Of a DNA stretch of 64,000 nt, positions 44,223 through 51,844 are shown piece by piece; the first letter of the stretch is position 1; every line of letters starts with the position of its first letter. The DNA comes from Ferdinandcohnia sp036965045 (GTDB lineage Bacteria > Bacillota > Bacilli > Bacillales > Bacillaceae_L): positions 1-64,000 of the forward strand of contig NZ_JBALOV010000031.1 in assembly GCF_036965045.1 (NCBI RefSeq). Reading direction: 5' to 3'. The position numbers and the translations under genes are program-made. The notes beneath the pieces were generated by a model. It was given only the letters and a program-made list of their open reading frames with translations, had not been told where the DNA came from and made no database searches.

Positions 44223-45155
44223 ATGTTAGAGGTTATTGATTTATCGAAGAAATATAAACAAAAGTATGCCGCACAAGGAATTAATATGTTTTTGGAAAAA
44301 GGTGAGATTGTTGGGTTATTAGGTCCGAATGGGGCGGGGAAATCGACGACGATCTCCATGCTTTCATCACTAGTTGTTCCGACTTCAGGGGATGTACGGT
44401 TACTGAATGAAAGCACGATTAAGCATCCACAGAAGATCCGGAAAATCTTAGGAGTCGTTCCACAGGAAATTGCATTGTATACGGACTTATCTGCGGAAGA
44501 AAATTTACGTTTTTTTGGCGAGATTTATCGGTTAAAGGGTGCTGAGCTGAAGCAGCGAATCGAGGAAGTATTGGAGCAAATTGGCCTGACGGACCGTAGA
44601 AAGGATCTCGTGAAGACCTTTTCAGGTGGAATGAAAAGAAGGTTGAATATTGGAGTGGCCCTCTTGCATAATCCAGAAATCATCATTATGGATGAGCCGA
44701 CTGTTGGAATCGATCCACAATCACGTAACTATATTTTAGAAACCGTTAAGCGTCTTAACAAAGAACGCGGAATGACCGTGCTATATACGAGTCACTACAT
44801 GGAGGAAGTCGAGTTCCTTTGTGACCGGATATATATTATGGATAAAGGTCATATCATTGCCTCTGGTACAAAAGAGGAACTAAAGAATATTTTATCCTCC
44901 GAAAATACCATTTCAATCAAGGTAGAGCGAGCGAAAGAGGAATTTATTCAGCTTCTTGAAGCGGATTCGACTGTTCGTCAAGTAAAGGTACAGGATCGTG
45001 ATGTTACTGTGATCGTGCCAAAGGAGTACAATTTATTCAAAAAAATCTCCCAATTTGCTGAGGAAACCGCAACATCATTAATCTCAGTTGAAGTAAAAGC
45101 ACCGACACTGGAAGATGTCTTCCTTCATCTTACAGGTAGAGCACTAAGAGACTAG
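44223..45155 (+). CDS. LnrL-like ABC transporter ATPase
   Basis: A 310-aa ABC-2-type exporter ATPase. Walker A LLGPNGAGKST, Q-loop VPQEIALYTDLS, signature FSGGMKRRLNIG, Walker B IIIMDEPTVGIDP, then a C-terminal extension of ~90 residues typical of drug exporters. ATG 44223 (MLEVIDLSKKY) follows GGGAGG. Likely partner of the next two permeases in export of a polyene-like or membrane-active compound, by analogy with LnrLMN. Confidence 0.87.
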   Translation: MLEVIDLSKKYKQKYAAQGINMFLEKGEIVGLLGPNGAGKSTTISMLSSLVVPTSGDVRLLNESTIKHPQKIRKILGVVPQEIALYTDLSAEENLRFFGEIYRLKGAELKQRIEEVLEQIGLTDRRKDLVKTFSGGMKRRLNIGVALLHNPEIIIMDEPTVGIDPQSRNYILETVKRLNKERGMTVLYTSHYMEEVEFLCDRIYIMDKGHIIASGTKEELKNILSSENTISIKVERAKEEFIQLLEADSTVRQVKVQDRDVTVIVPKEYNLFKKISQFAEETATSLISVEVKAPTLEDVFLHLTGRALRD

Positions 45156-45166
45156 GGGGTGAAGTG

Positions 45167-46426
45167 ATGATTATTCCATTTATAAAAAAAGACCTGTTGG
45201 TGTTAGTACGGAATCCTCAGGAGCTGCTCGTTTTAGTGCTAATGCCACTCATCCTAATTGCCATTCTTGGTTTTGCCTTAGGCGGGGTCATGGGTAGTGG
45301 TACCGAAGCGATTTCAGTTAAGGTTGCATTGATTGATTATAGTGAGGAACAAAAGGATATCGATGATTTTGTCCAAAAGGTAAAGGCAGAAGGACTGCCA
45401 CCTGAAGCAGAAACAGCATTAATTCAAGGAGCAAATCAGCTTCGTCCGATTCAGATCTTACGAGATGAAGTGTTTGGTAGTAAGGAATTAAAAGAAATTG
45501 TTGAGCTTGAGAGAGTCGAGCCAGCAAAACTAGATGAAATAAAAAACGATGACAGTTATTCCGCCGTCATCGAAATACCAGAACAATACACATTCAATAT
45601 CCTTTCAGCAGCTTTACTTGATGAGCCTTCTACGGCGACACTTAAGCTATATAAAAATGAAGGAAAAGAAATTTCTCCAAAGGTAGTGGAGGATATTTTA
45701 GTTAATTTTCAAAAGCAGATGACTTCTATGACTGTCATTGGGAAAGCGGGAATCCAGTTAGATGCGGTCGGAAGTAAGAAGCTAGGACAAATTGAAACGG
45801 TAACGGAACGAGAACCAATCAACTCTTTGCAATATTATTCTGTCGGTATGAGTGTCATGTTTATTATGTTTATTGCTTCCCATATAGCATCATTTGCGTA
45901 TCGTGAAAAGCAGTTAGAGGTGTTTAACCGAATTATTTTATCCAATACATCAAGATGGTCATATTTGGGCGGGATTTTCTTCTCCGTTATCGTGATTTCT
46001 ATTGTTCAGCAGGCGATTTTATATGGAGTGACTTCGTTAGTATTTAATGTCGTTTGGAAAGATTTGCTCGGGTTTTTCGCCGTTAATTTAGCTTTATGTT
46101 TTGCGATTGGTGGAGTCGGGGCGTTGTTGACGGCCATTAACTTCCGAATTGATTCAGAAGGCGTGTCGAATTTTTTTGGAAATGTGATCGTCGCGATTTT
46201 TGCCTTTTTAGGTGGCAGCTTCACGCCGATTGGTGAATCTTCATCACTGATTGGTCTGTTAGGTAATTTTACGCCAAATGGTGCAGGCATGACAGCCTTA
46301 TTGCAATTGCTGCAAGGAGTAGAGCTATCATCAATTGCTCATCATATTTTTTATTTAGTTGGTTTTGGCTTAGTCATGCTGACAGTCGCTGTGTTTAGTT
46401 TTCCGAAAAGAGGTGATGCCATATGA
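45167..46426 (+). CDS. LnrM-like ABC-2 permease
   Basis: A 419-aa membrane protein: one N-terminal TM, a ~190-residue extracytoplasmic domain, then about five TMs (LQYYSVGMSVMFIMFIASHI onward). This is the ABC-2/YhgE-like exporter layout. ATG 45167 follows GGGGGTGAAG. Its last codon overlaps the next permease start (ATGA), so stoichiometric heterodimer synthesis is likely. Confidence 0.85.
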   Translation: MIIPFIKKDLLVLVRNPQELLVLVLMPLILIAILGFALGGVMGSGTEAISVKVALIDYSEEQKDIDDFVQKVKAEGLPPEAETALIQGANQLRPIQILRDEVFGSKELKEIVELERVEPAKLDEIKNDDSYSAVIEIPEQYTFNILSAALLDEPSTATLKLYKNEGKEISPKVVEDILVNFQKQMTSMTVIGKAGIQLDAVGSKKLGQIETVTEREPINSLQYYSVGMSVMFIMFIASHIASFAYREKQLEVFNRIILSNTSRWSYLGGIFFSVIVISIVQQAILYGVTSLVFNVVWKDLLGFFAVNLALCFAIGGVGALLTAINFRIDSEGVSNFFGNVIVAIFAFLGGSFTPIGESSSLIGLLGNFTPNGAGMTALLQLLQGVELSSIAHHIFYLVGFGLVMLTVAVFSFPKRGDAI

Positions 46427-47538
46427 TAAGTATTTTACAAGCAAAATTTCAATTGTTTCTGAGAAAGCCAATGCTTATGATTGGCATGACCGTGATGAGT
46501 ATTGTATTTGCCTTATTATTAGGTGCTGCAAATTATTCAAATATCAATGTTCCCGTTTATACAGATATCGAAAATATAGAGGAAACGGCACTTTGGAAGG
46601 AATTAACTAAGTCTGAGTCCTTTGAGTTTAAATTAGCAGCAGAGGCTGAAGCGAAGAAAATGGTCAGTGAAGGCGATGCCGAAGCAGCGGTGAAGCTTAA
46701 AGAGGACTCCTACACGATTGTTGTAGTGACAGAAACGTCGTCTAATCTTCATCTATTAGACAGCTATCTTCAAACCTTTTATGGGGACGTTTTACTGGAT
46801 GACCAAATTAAAGAGGCAACGGCCACGAGTAGCCATATTGATTCAGATGCGATTTTAGAAGAATTAAAGGAAACGAAAGAGAACCCGTTATTCAAGATAC
46901 AGGCTGCCTCATTTCGTGGCGATGATGCGGTGATCATCGATAACCAGCTGCAGACGATTTTTGGATTTACCTTATTCTTTGTCATTTACACAATCTCCTA
47001 TAATGTTCATAACATTTTACAGGAGAAAACATGGGGAGTTTGGGACCGAATGATTTTATCCCCTTTAAAAAAATGGGAGATGTACGCAGGCAATTTAGTG
47101 TATAGCTTCCTGATGGGATATGCTCAAGTTGCTCTCATCTTCTTAGTGTTCCGGTATGCAGTCGGGGTAGATTTTTACGGGGGATTTGGAAAAACATTGA
47201 TTGTTTTAATTCCATACGTGTTCTCCATTGTCGCGTTAGCTCTATTTCTAGTCAGTGTTGTAAAAAGCACTCAGCAATTCAATGCGATTATTTCACTTGT
47301 ATCTGTCTCTTTGTCAATGCTTGGTGGGGCTTATTGGCCATTAGAAATTGTCAGCTCAGAGTTTTTATTAATGGTTTCGGACATTGTGCCGATTAAACAT
47401 GGAATGGAAGGCTTAAAGGCTGCAACCATATACGGAGCTCCAATGAGTGAGTTATTCTATCCGATGAGCATTCTGACATTAATGGGAGTTGTGCTAATCG
47501 GAATTGGAATTAACGTAATGGAACGGAAAAACGCATAA
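46423..47538 (+). CDS. LnrN-like ABC-2 permease
   Basis: A 371-aa paralogue of the preceding permease, with one N-terminal TM, a shorter extracytoplasmic domain (~45-170) and five to six C-terminal TMs. Contains SLSMLGGAYWPLEIVS, typical of ABC2_membrane_3. Together they should form a heterodimeric exporter with the ATPase. Confidence 0.85.
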   Translation: MISILQAKFQLFLRKPMLMIGMTVMSIVFALLLGAANYSNINVPVYTDIENIEETALWKELTKSESFEFKLAAEAEAKKMVSEGDAEAAVKLKEDSYTIVVVTETSSNLHLLDSYLQTFYGDVLLDDQIKEATATSSHIDSDAILEELKETKENPLFKIQAASFRGDDAVIIDNQLQTIFGFTLFFVIYTISYNVHNILQEKTWGVWDRMILSPLKKWEMYAGNLVYSFLMGYAQVALIFLVFRYAVGVDFYGGFGKTLIVLIPYVFSIVALALFLVSVVKSTQQFNAIISLVSVSLSMLGGAYWPLEIVSSEFLLMVSDIVPIKHGMEGLKAATIYGAPMSELFYPMSILTLMGVVLIGIGINVMERKNA

Positions 47539-47552
47539 TGATAGTAGTAATT

Positions 47553-47581
47553 AAAGGCAGGGGCGGTCGGCTCCTGCCTTT
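47553..47581 (+). terminator. Hairpin after the ABC exporter genes
   Basis: Perfect 9-bp stem aaaggcagg/cctgccttt. No T-run follows, so terminator function is uncertain. Confidence 0.5.
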
Positions 47582-47664
47582 GGTGCGTCTAGGCCTGGTC
47601 ATGATTTATGTAAAATGTGGGTAAAATTGAAGATAGAATGTTTTTTAAAAGGAGAAATGGCAGT

Positions 47665-48900
47665 ATGGGGTATTATGATCAGGGGTATGAAAATCAAAGA
47701 TCTAAACGGAGGAGAGGCCGTGGCGGATTATTTTTTACAGCACTATTGGGGGCTATCATTGGGGCATTGCTCGTTATTGTACTTATACCGACATTAACGA
47801 AGTATCATCTACTCCCATACGAGGAAGATGTATCACCTGAAGAGGCAAATGGACTTGATGATGTAGATAAAAAGGCACCGACAACCGGAGAAAGTGTCCA
47901 GCAGACAATTAACGTAAATGTGACATCCGAAATCACTAAAGCTGTGGATCGAGTAAGTGATGCAGTCGTTGGAATTGTGAACCTTCAACAAACGAACTTT
48001 TGGTCGGAGGAATCAACAACAGCAGGTACAGGTTCAGGAGTCGTATATAAAAAAGGAAATGGCAAGGCCTTTATAGTCACAAATCACCATGTTATCGAAG
48101 GAGCATCAGATCTAGAAGTAAGTTTAAGTGACGGGTCAAGGGTGAAGGGCAGGTTACTTGGGAGTGACATTTGGACTGATTTGGCAGTGGTTGAAATTGA
48201 TGCAAGCCATGTCGAAAATGTTGCTCAATTTGGGAACTCCGATAATATTAATCTTGGCGAGCCGGTCATTGCGATTGGAAATCCATTGGGGCTTGAATTT
48301 TCCGGATCTGTAACGCTAGGAATTATTTCGGGCTTAAATCGGACGATTCCGGTTGATATTAATCAGGATGGTGTACCTGATTGGAATGCCGATGTTATGC
48401 AAACAGATGCTGCGATTAATCCAGGGAATAGTGGTGGCGCGCTTGTGAATATTAAGGGAGAAGTAATCGGGATCAATTCAATGAAAATTGCACAGGAAGC
48501 GGTTGAGGGGATTGGGCTATCGATTCCGATTACGAGTGCAAAGCCGATTATTGAAGATCTTGAACTGTATGGCGAGGTAAAGCGGCCATTTATGGGAGTG
48601 GGTCAGCTTAGGTCACTAAGTGAAATTTCCTCCTATCATCGTGTGCAAACCTTACATTTACCAAATGATATCACAGAGGGAGTAGCCGTTTTAGAAGTGT
48701 TCCGAAATACCCCAGCCTCACAAGCAGGATTACGGGAGCTTGATGTAATTACCGAGCTTGATGGTGAAAAAATTACATCTGTGGTAGAGCTACGAGAGTA
48801 TTTATATAAAAAATCAGTAGGTGACACAATGGAGGTAACATTCTACCGAGCGGGAGAAAAACAAAAGGTGACCATGAAATTGGCAAAAGAATCAATGTAA
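47665..48900 (+). CDS. htrC: HtrA-type serine protease HtrC (YyxA)
   Basis: A 411-aa membrane-anchored quality-control protease. A basic N-terminus (SKRRRGRGG) precedes one TM helix (~28-50). The trypsin-like triad is His in TNHHVIEG, Asp in WTDLAVVE, Ser in NPGNSGGAL. A C-terminal PDZ domain starts near 310. ATG 47665 (MGYYDQGY) follows AAAGGAGAA. In B. subtilis it directly follows walJ; here the exporter cluster lies between. Confidence 0.93.
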   Translation: MGYYDQGYENQRSKRRRGRGGLFFTALLGAIIGALLVIVLIPTLTKYHLLPYEEDVSPEEANGLDDVDKKAPTTGESVQQTINVNVTSEITKAVDRVSDAVVGIVNLQQTNFWSEESTTAGTGSGVVYKKGNGKAFIVTNHHVIEGASDLEVSLSDGSRVKGRLLGSDIWTDLAVVEIDASHVENVAQFGNSDNINLGEPVIAIGNPLGLEFSGSVTLGIISGLNRTIPVDINQDGVPDWNADVMQTDAAINPGNSGGALVNIKGEVIGINSMKIAQEAVEGIGLSIPITSAKPIIEDLELYGEVKRPFMGVGQLRSLSEISSYHRVQTLHLPNDITEGVAVLEVFRNTPASQAGLRELDVITELDGEKITSVVELREYLYKKSVGDTMEVTFYRAGEKQKVTMKLAKESM

Positions 48901-48906
48901 GAATTG

Positions 48907-48936
48907 AAACAGGAGAGTATGGATTCTCCTGTTTTT
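48907..48936 (+). terminator. htrC terminator
   Basis: Perfect stem aacaggaga/tctcctgtt with an 8-nt loop and a T tail. Confidence 0.9.
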
Positions 48937-48977
48937 TGTGGACAAAATAATATGCTAAAATGGGTAAGATAATAACA

Positions 48978-49272
48978 TGTGGATAATGAAGATAAAGAAA
49001 AAAAGTTATACCCATAATTCCCAGGGGGTTGTGGGTAAGATAGTTGGAGGACGTAATCATGATTAAATGTTGTGAAGAACATATCGAATTAGCGTTAGAT
49101 ATCGTGGTAGACGAGCATGAGGTAGCGCCTATTATGACGAAAATTGAAGATGAAAACTTATCAACAACCTGTGAATTTTGTCAAAATAAGGCGGTATATG
49201 TTGTGGGGAACTAATATTCCCATACAAGATGTGGATAGAAAATGTGGATATGTGGATAACTCTTGTGGATAG
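48978..49272. promoter_or_regulatory. DnaA-box cluster around the rlmH promoter
   Basis: Perfect TGTGGATAA at 48978-48986 and 49251-49259; one-mismatch boxes at 49230-49238, 49243-49251 and 49264-49272. Four boxes lie within 43 bp just upstream of rlmH. I recall yydA (rlmH) as one of the non-oriC DnaA-binding clusters of B. subtilis. Confidence 0.8.
49059..49214 (+). CDS. CxxH/CxxC family small protein
   Basis: A 51-aa protein, MIKCCEEHIELALDIVVDE... with CCEEH at the N-terminus and CEFC at the C-terminus, consistent with a zinc-binding knot. It matches the small CxxH/CxxC family found beside rlmH in Bacillaceae. TTGGAGG precedes the ATG. Function unknown. It lies inside the span bounded by DnaA boxes. 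Confidence 0.85.
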   Translation: MIKCCEEHIELALDIVVDEHEVAPIMTKIEDENLSTTCEFCQNKAVYVVGN

Positions 49273-49307
49273 TTTGTTTGTATAATGTGAGCGAAGTGGG
49301 GATAACT

Positions 49308-49787
49308 GTGAACATCACAATTGTGACAATTGGTAAATTGAAAGAAAAATATTTAATCCAAGGGATTAACGAATACTTAAAACGATTAACAGCCTATGCA
49401 AAAATGGAAATCGTGGAGCTCGCTGATGAAAAGGCACCAGAAAATCTAAGCGAGACGGAAATGGAGCAGGTAAAACAAAAAGAGGGGGAACGAATTCTTG
49501 CAAAGCTTTCAGATGACACCCATGTAATTGCGTTAGCCATTGAAGGAAAGATGAAATCTTCCGAGCAACTAGCAGCGGAGATTGATAACCTAGCAACCTA
49601 TGGAAAGAGTAAAATTGCTTTCGTCATCGGGGGATCACTAGGGTTAAGCAAAGATGTTATGAAGCGTGCCAATGATACATTATCTTTTTCAAAGATGACC
49701 TTCCCGCACCAATTGATGAGGCTGATTTTGGTGGAGCAAGTGTACAGGGCGTTTCGGATTAATAGAGGGGAACCGTATCACAAATAG
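49308..49787 (+). CDS. rlmH: 23S rRNA (pseudouridine1915-N3)-methyltransferase
   Basis: A 159-aa SPOUT methyltransferase (OrfX in staphylococci). FVIGGSLGLSKDVMKRA and the knot-forming SFSKMTFPHQLMRLILVEQ are intact, and the protein ends NRGEPYHK. GTG 49308 is chosen because homologues begin MNI-I-TIGKLKEKY. The last 24 bases recur at 51.15 and 53.55 kb, marking it as an integration site like orfX for SCC elements. Confidence 0.95.
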   Translation: MNITIVTIGKLKEKYLIQGINEYLKRLTAYAKMEIVELADEKAPENLSETEMEQVKQKEGERILAKLSDDTHVIALAIEGKMKSSEQLAAEIDNLATYGKSKIAFVIGGSLGLSKDVMKRANDTLSFSKMTFPHQLMRLILVEQVYRAFRINRGEPYHK

Positions 49788-49790
49788 TGG
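49767..49790 (+). repeat. att-like site A (rlmH 3' end)
   Basis: Covers GGGGAACCGTATCACAAATAG plus TGG, i.e. the GEPYHK-stop codons. It is the reference copy for two further copies downstream and corresponds to the site used by SCC elements in staphylococcal rlmH. Confidence 0.8.
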
Positions 49791-49792
49791 TA

Positions 49793-49816
49793 AAGCAGAA
49801 AGTTAAAGTTCTGCTT
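49793..49816 (+). terminator. Hairpin after rlmH
   Basis: Perfect stem aagcagaa/ttctgctt with an 8-nt loop, 5 bp past the rlmH stop. No long T-run. Confidence 0.6.
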
Positions 49817-49865
49817 AAGAATGGACGGATAATATAAGTCTAATATGATCCATAAAATTGATCAG

Positions 49866-49888
49866 AGCAGGAAATATAAATTCCTGCT
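49866..49888. terminator. Hairpin at the end of the sulfite-oxidase-like gene
   Basis: Stem agcaggaa/ttcctgct with a 7-nt loop overlapping the stop of the convergent gene. Confidence 0.6.
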
Positions 49889-50957
49889 ATTCGACCTTAA
49901 CATTGATTTTATCAAAAGCATTATACCCATATCCTTTTCTATTCCAAAAAGGTGTATTTGGCTGGGTCCGACCATATGAATCTGTTGCTTTTGACATAAT
50001 CACATATTCACCTTTCTGTGATATAGTCCATTCATAAGACCAAGATTGCCAGCCATAACGATCCTTTTTAATGGGCTCTAAATTAGCATTTAGCCAAGTA
50101 ACTCCACCGTCTACACTGATTTCTAACTTTGTAATAAAGCCTTTGCCTGTCCAAGCAATCCCTTTAATCAAATGCTTACCAGTATTTAAAACTTCCATAT
50201 CCAATGGCCTTTGAATCGTTGAGTTTACGTTTATTGTAGTAACAGGGAAGGCATCTTTATTATTTTCTTTATTTGGATAATATACATAATCGATTGTTTG
50301 AAAGGGTCCTGTAAAATTAGAATCAATAACACTAATCTGCTTTATCCATTTAACAGACGCCATTGCATACCACTGTGGAACAATTAATCTCAATGGATAA
50401 CCATGTTTAAAAGGAATTGGCCGGTTATTGTATTCATATGCAATAATGGTATCAGGATGGAGCGCCTTCTCTATAGGCAAACTTCGAGCGTAGGTAAAAA
50501 CCTTATTTAGGTCAGTTCTTTCTCCAAAATCATATCCTTCTACAACAATTTCTTTTGCTTCTTTCTTTATTCCGGAAAATTCCAGTAAAATTCGTAACGG
50601 TACACCCTTCCAATAGCCTTGGCTTATAGCACCTTTTTCCCATTGTTCACCAAATACTCTTGGTTCGAAAAGGTTGCGCTTATCTCCTGAACATTCAAGA
50701 ACAACCTGTATTGTTTTTGAAGGTAATTGTAGAATGTCCTGCATAGAAAGGAGTAGGGGTTTTGATACTATCCCATTAATCGGTAGCCAAAAGTTTGAGT
50801 AAGAAAGAGTTGGATAATAAAAGTGGTTTCGCCTATAGAATAATTTATTATCTATAATGTTAGCATTGATAAATTGAATGGGTGTTTCCTGATTTTCAGG
50901 TAACAAACAACGTGTTAATAAATACGGCCTCACTTTATCGTGGTTTGAATGTTCCAT
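49887..50957 (-). CDS. Sulfite oxidase-family molybdoenzyme
   Basis: A 356-aa protein with an Oxidored_molyb (SUOX fold) domain (~50-230) and a Mo-co dimerisation domain (~245-350). The molybdenum-ligand cysteine is in VVLECSGDKRNLF (CAGNRR-like). Other cofactor-binding blocks are WKGVPLRILLE and HGYPLRLIVPQWYAMASVKW. There is no signal peptide and no heme domain, so it is a cytoplasmic protein with an unknown electron acceptor. ATG after AGGAGG. It is the only gene between att-like sites A and B. Confidence 0.87.
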   Translation of the reverse strand: MEHSNHDKVRPYLLTRCLLPENQETPIQFINANIIDNKLFYRRNHFYYPTLSYSNFWLPINGIVSKPLLLSMQDILQLPSKTIQVVLECSGDKRNLFEPRVFGEQWEKGAISQGYWKGVPLRILLEFSGIKKEAKEIVVEGYDFGERTDLNKVFTYARSLPIEKALHPDTIIAYEYNNRPIPFKHGYPLRLIVPQWYAMASVKWIKQISVIDSNFTGPFQTIDYVYYPNKENNKDAFPVTTINVNSTIQRPLDMEVLNTGKHLIKGIAWTGKGFITKLEISVDGGVTWLNANLEPIKKDRYGWQSWSYEWTISQKGEYVIMSKATDSYGRTQPNTPFWNRKGYGYNAFDKINVKVE

Positions 50958-51149
50958 AATTCCTCCTAATTAGAAATTTTGATAAAGTATGTATATGAAC
51001 AATGTATTCTAATTAGGTAGTTTTTGACCAAATTAAATTATTTCATCACACCTCTTTTATCTTTATCACAGTAGAAAATACATGGGAAAAGTTGAGTGAA
51101 AGATTGATTCTTTAACCGAAGTATTTTTATTATCCACCATAATCACAAC

Positions 51150-51173
51150 GGAGAACCGTATTAGAAATAGTGG
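51150..51173 (+). repeat. att-like site B (decayed copy of rlmH 3' end)
   Basis: Matches 49767-49790 at 21 of 24 positions (GGAGAACCGTATTAGAAATA + GTGG), and similarity continues past a short gap as AAAGTTAAA on both. It is in the same orientation, 1,383 bp downstream. Confidence 0.8.
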
Positions 51174-51204
51174 CTCGAAAAGTTAAAATAATTTAATAAC
51201 GCTT

Positions 51205-51222
51205 AGACAGGGAAACCTGTCT
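51205..51222 (+). terminator. Hairpin 32 bp downstream of site B
   Basis: Perfect stem agacagg/cctgtct with a GAAA loop, followed by TCTTT. It resembles the hairpin position after rlmH itself and may be the terminator carried by the duplicated end. Confidence 0.5.
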
Positions 51223-51658
51223 TCTTTCCGTTACGAGAAAGTAAATGAAAATGATAAAAAATAATAGGGGCTATGAGATCGCCCCATTAAAGTGAGTACA
51301 AAGATTAATTTCTAGCCAGCCCTCTTTCAAATGCTGCTAAATGATTTAAAGAGGCATTACGTAGTTGTGAAAAGACAATTCTAACAGATAGATTAGGCAT
51401 TATAACTAGAAATCTCCTTTTTGCTTAATGTATGGTTATCTTTTAGTGTTAGGAAAAAGGAAATTTTAGGACATTAGGAAAACTATATGTAGACTGTCTT
51501 ACCATTAAATGGATTGGATTATTCAAAATAACCAAGCCTTTTATTTTTAATGATTATTCATAATTAAGTTTGGGAGAAATGTATCTAAATAAAAGGGAGT
51601 ATAGATATTTTAGAAAAGCAAATATATTTAAGTTTATACTTAATTTAAGGGGGCTATT

Positions 51659-51718
51659 ATGAAAAAAATTTATTATTCCTATGTCAATGGAGCGATTTTT
51701 TGCTGTATTTCCAACTAG
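51659..51718 (+). pseudogene. 19-codon open frame, possible truncated gene
   Basis: ATG preceded by AAGGGGGCTATT opens MKKIYYSYVNGAIFCCISN and stops. The ribosome site is too good to ignore, but the peptide matches nothing I know. It could be the start of a deleted gene. Confidence 0.25.
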
Positions 51719-51844
51719 TTTCCAAAAAATAATTAAGAAATAAAAAGTACTATGGTACTATATGTATTGTACTAATACGAAAGTAGTGTAGATAGTAAAA
51801 ATGTCATTAGGCGCATAATAGTTGGAAACTAAGGGGTTTAAGAA

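Larger units (their letters stand above)
50958..51844. other. Gene-poor interval containing att-like site B
   Basis: An 887-bp AT-rich gap between the molybdoenzyme and the PAS kinase. It contains the decayed rlmH end (51150-51173), a hairpin (51205-51222), a second GC hairpin ggggc/gcccc (51267-51285) and a 19-codon frame with a good ribosome site. I see no longer gene remnant that I can name. Confidence 0.7.
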
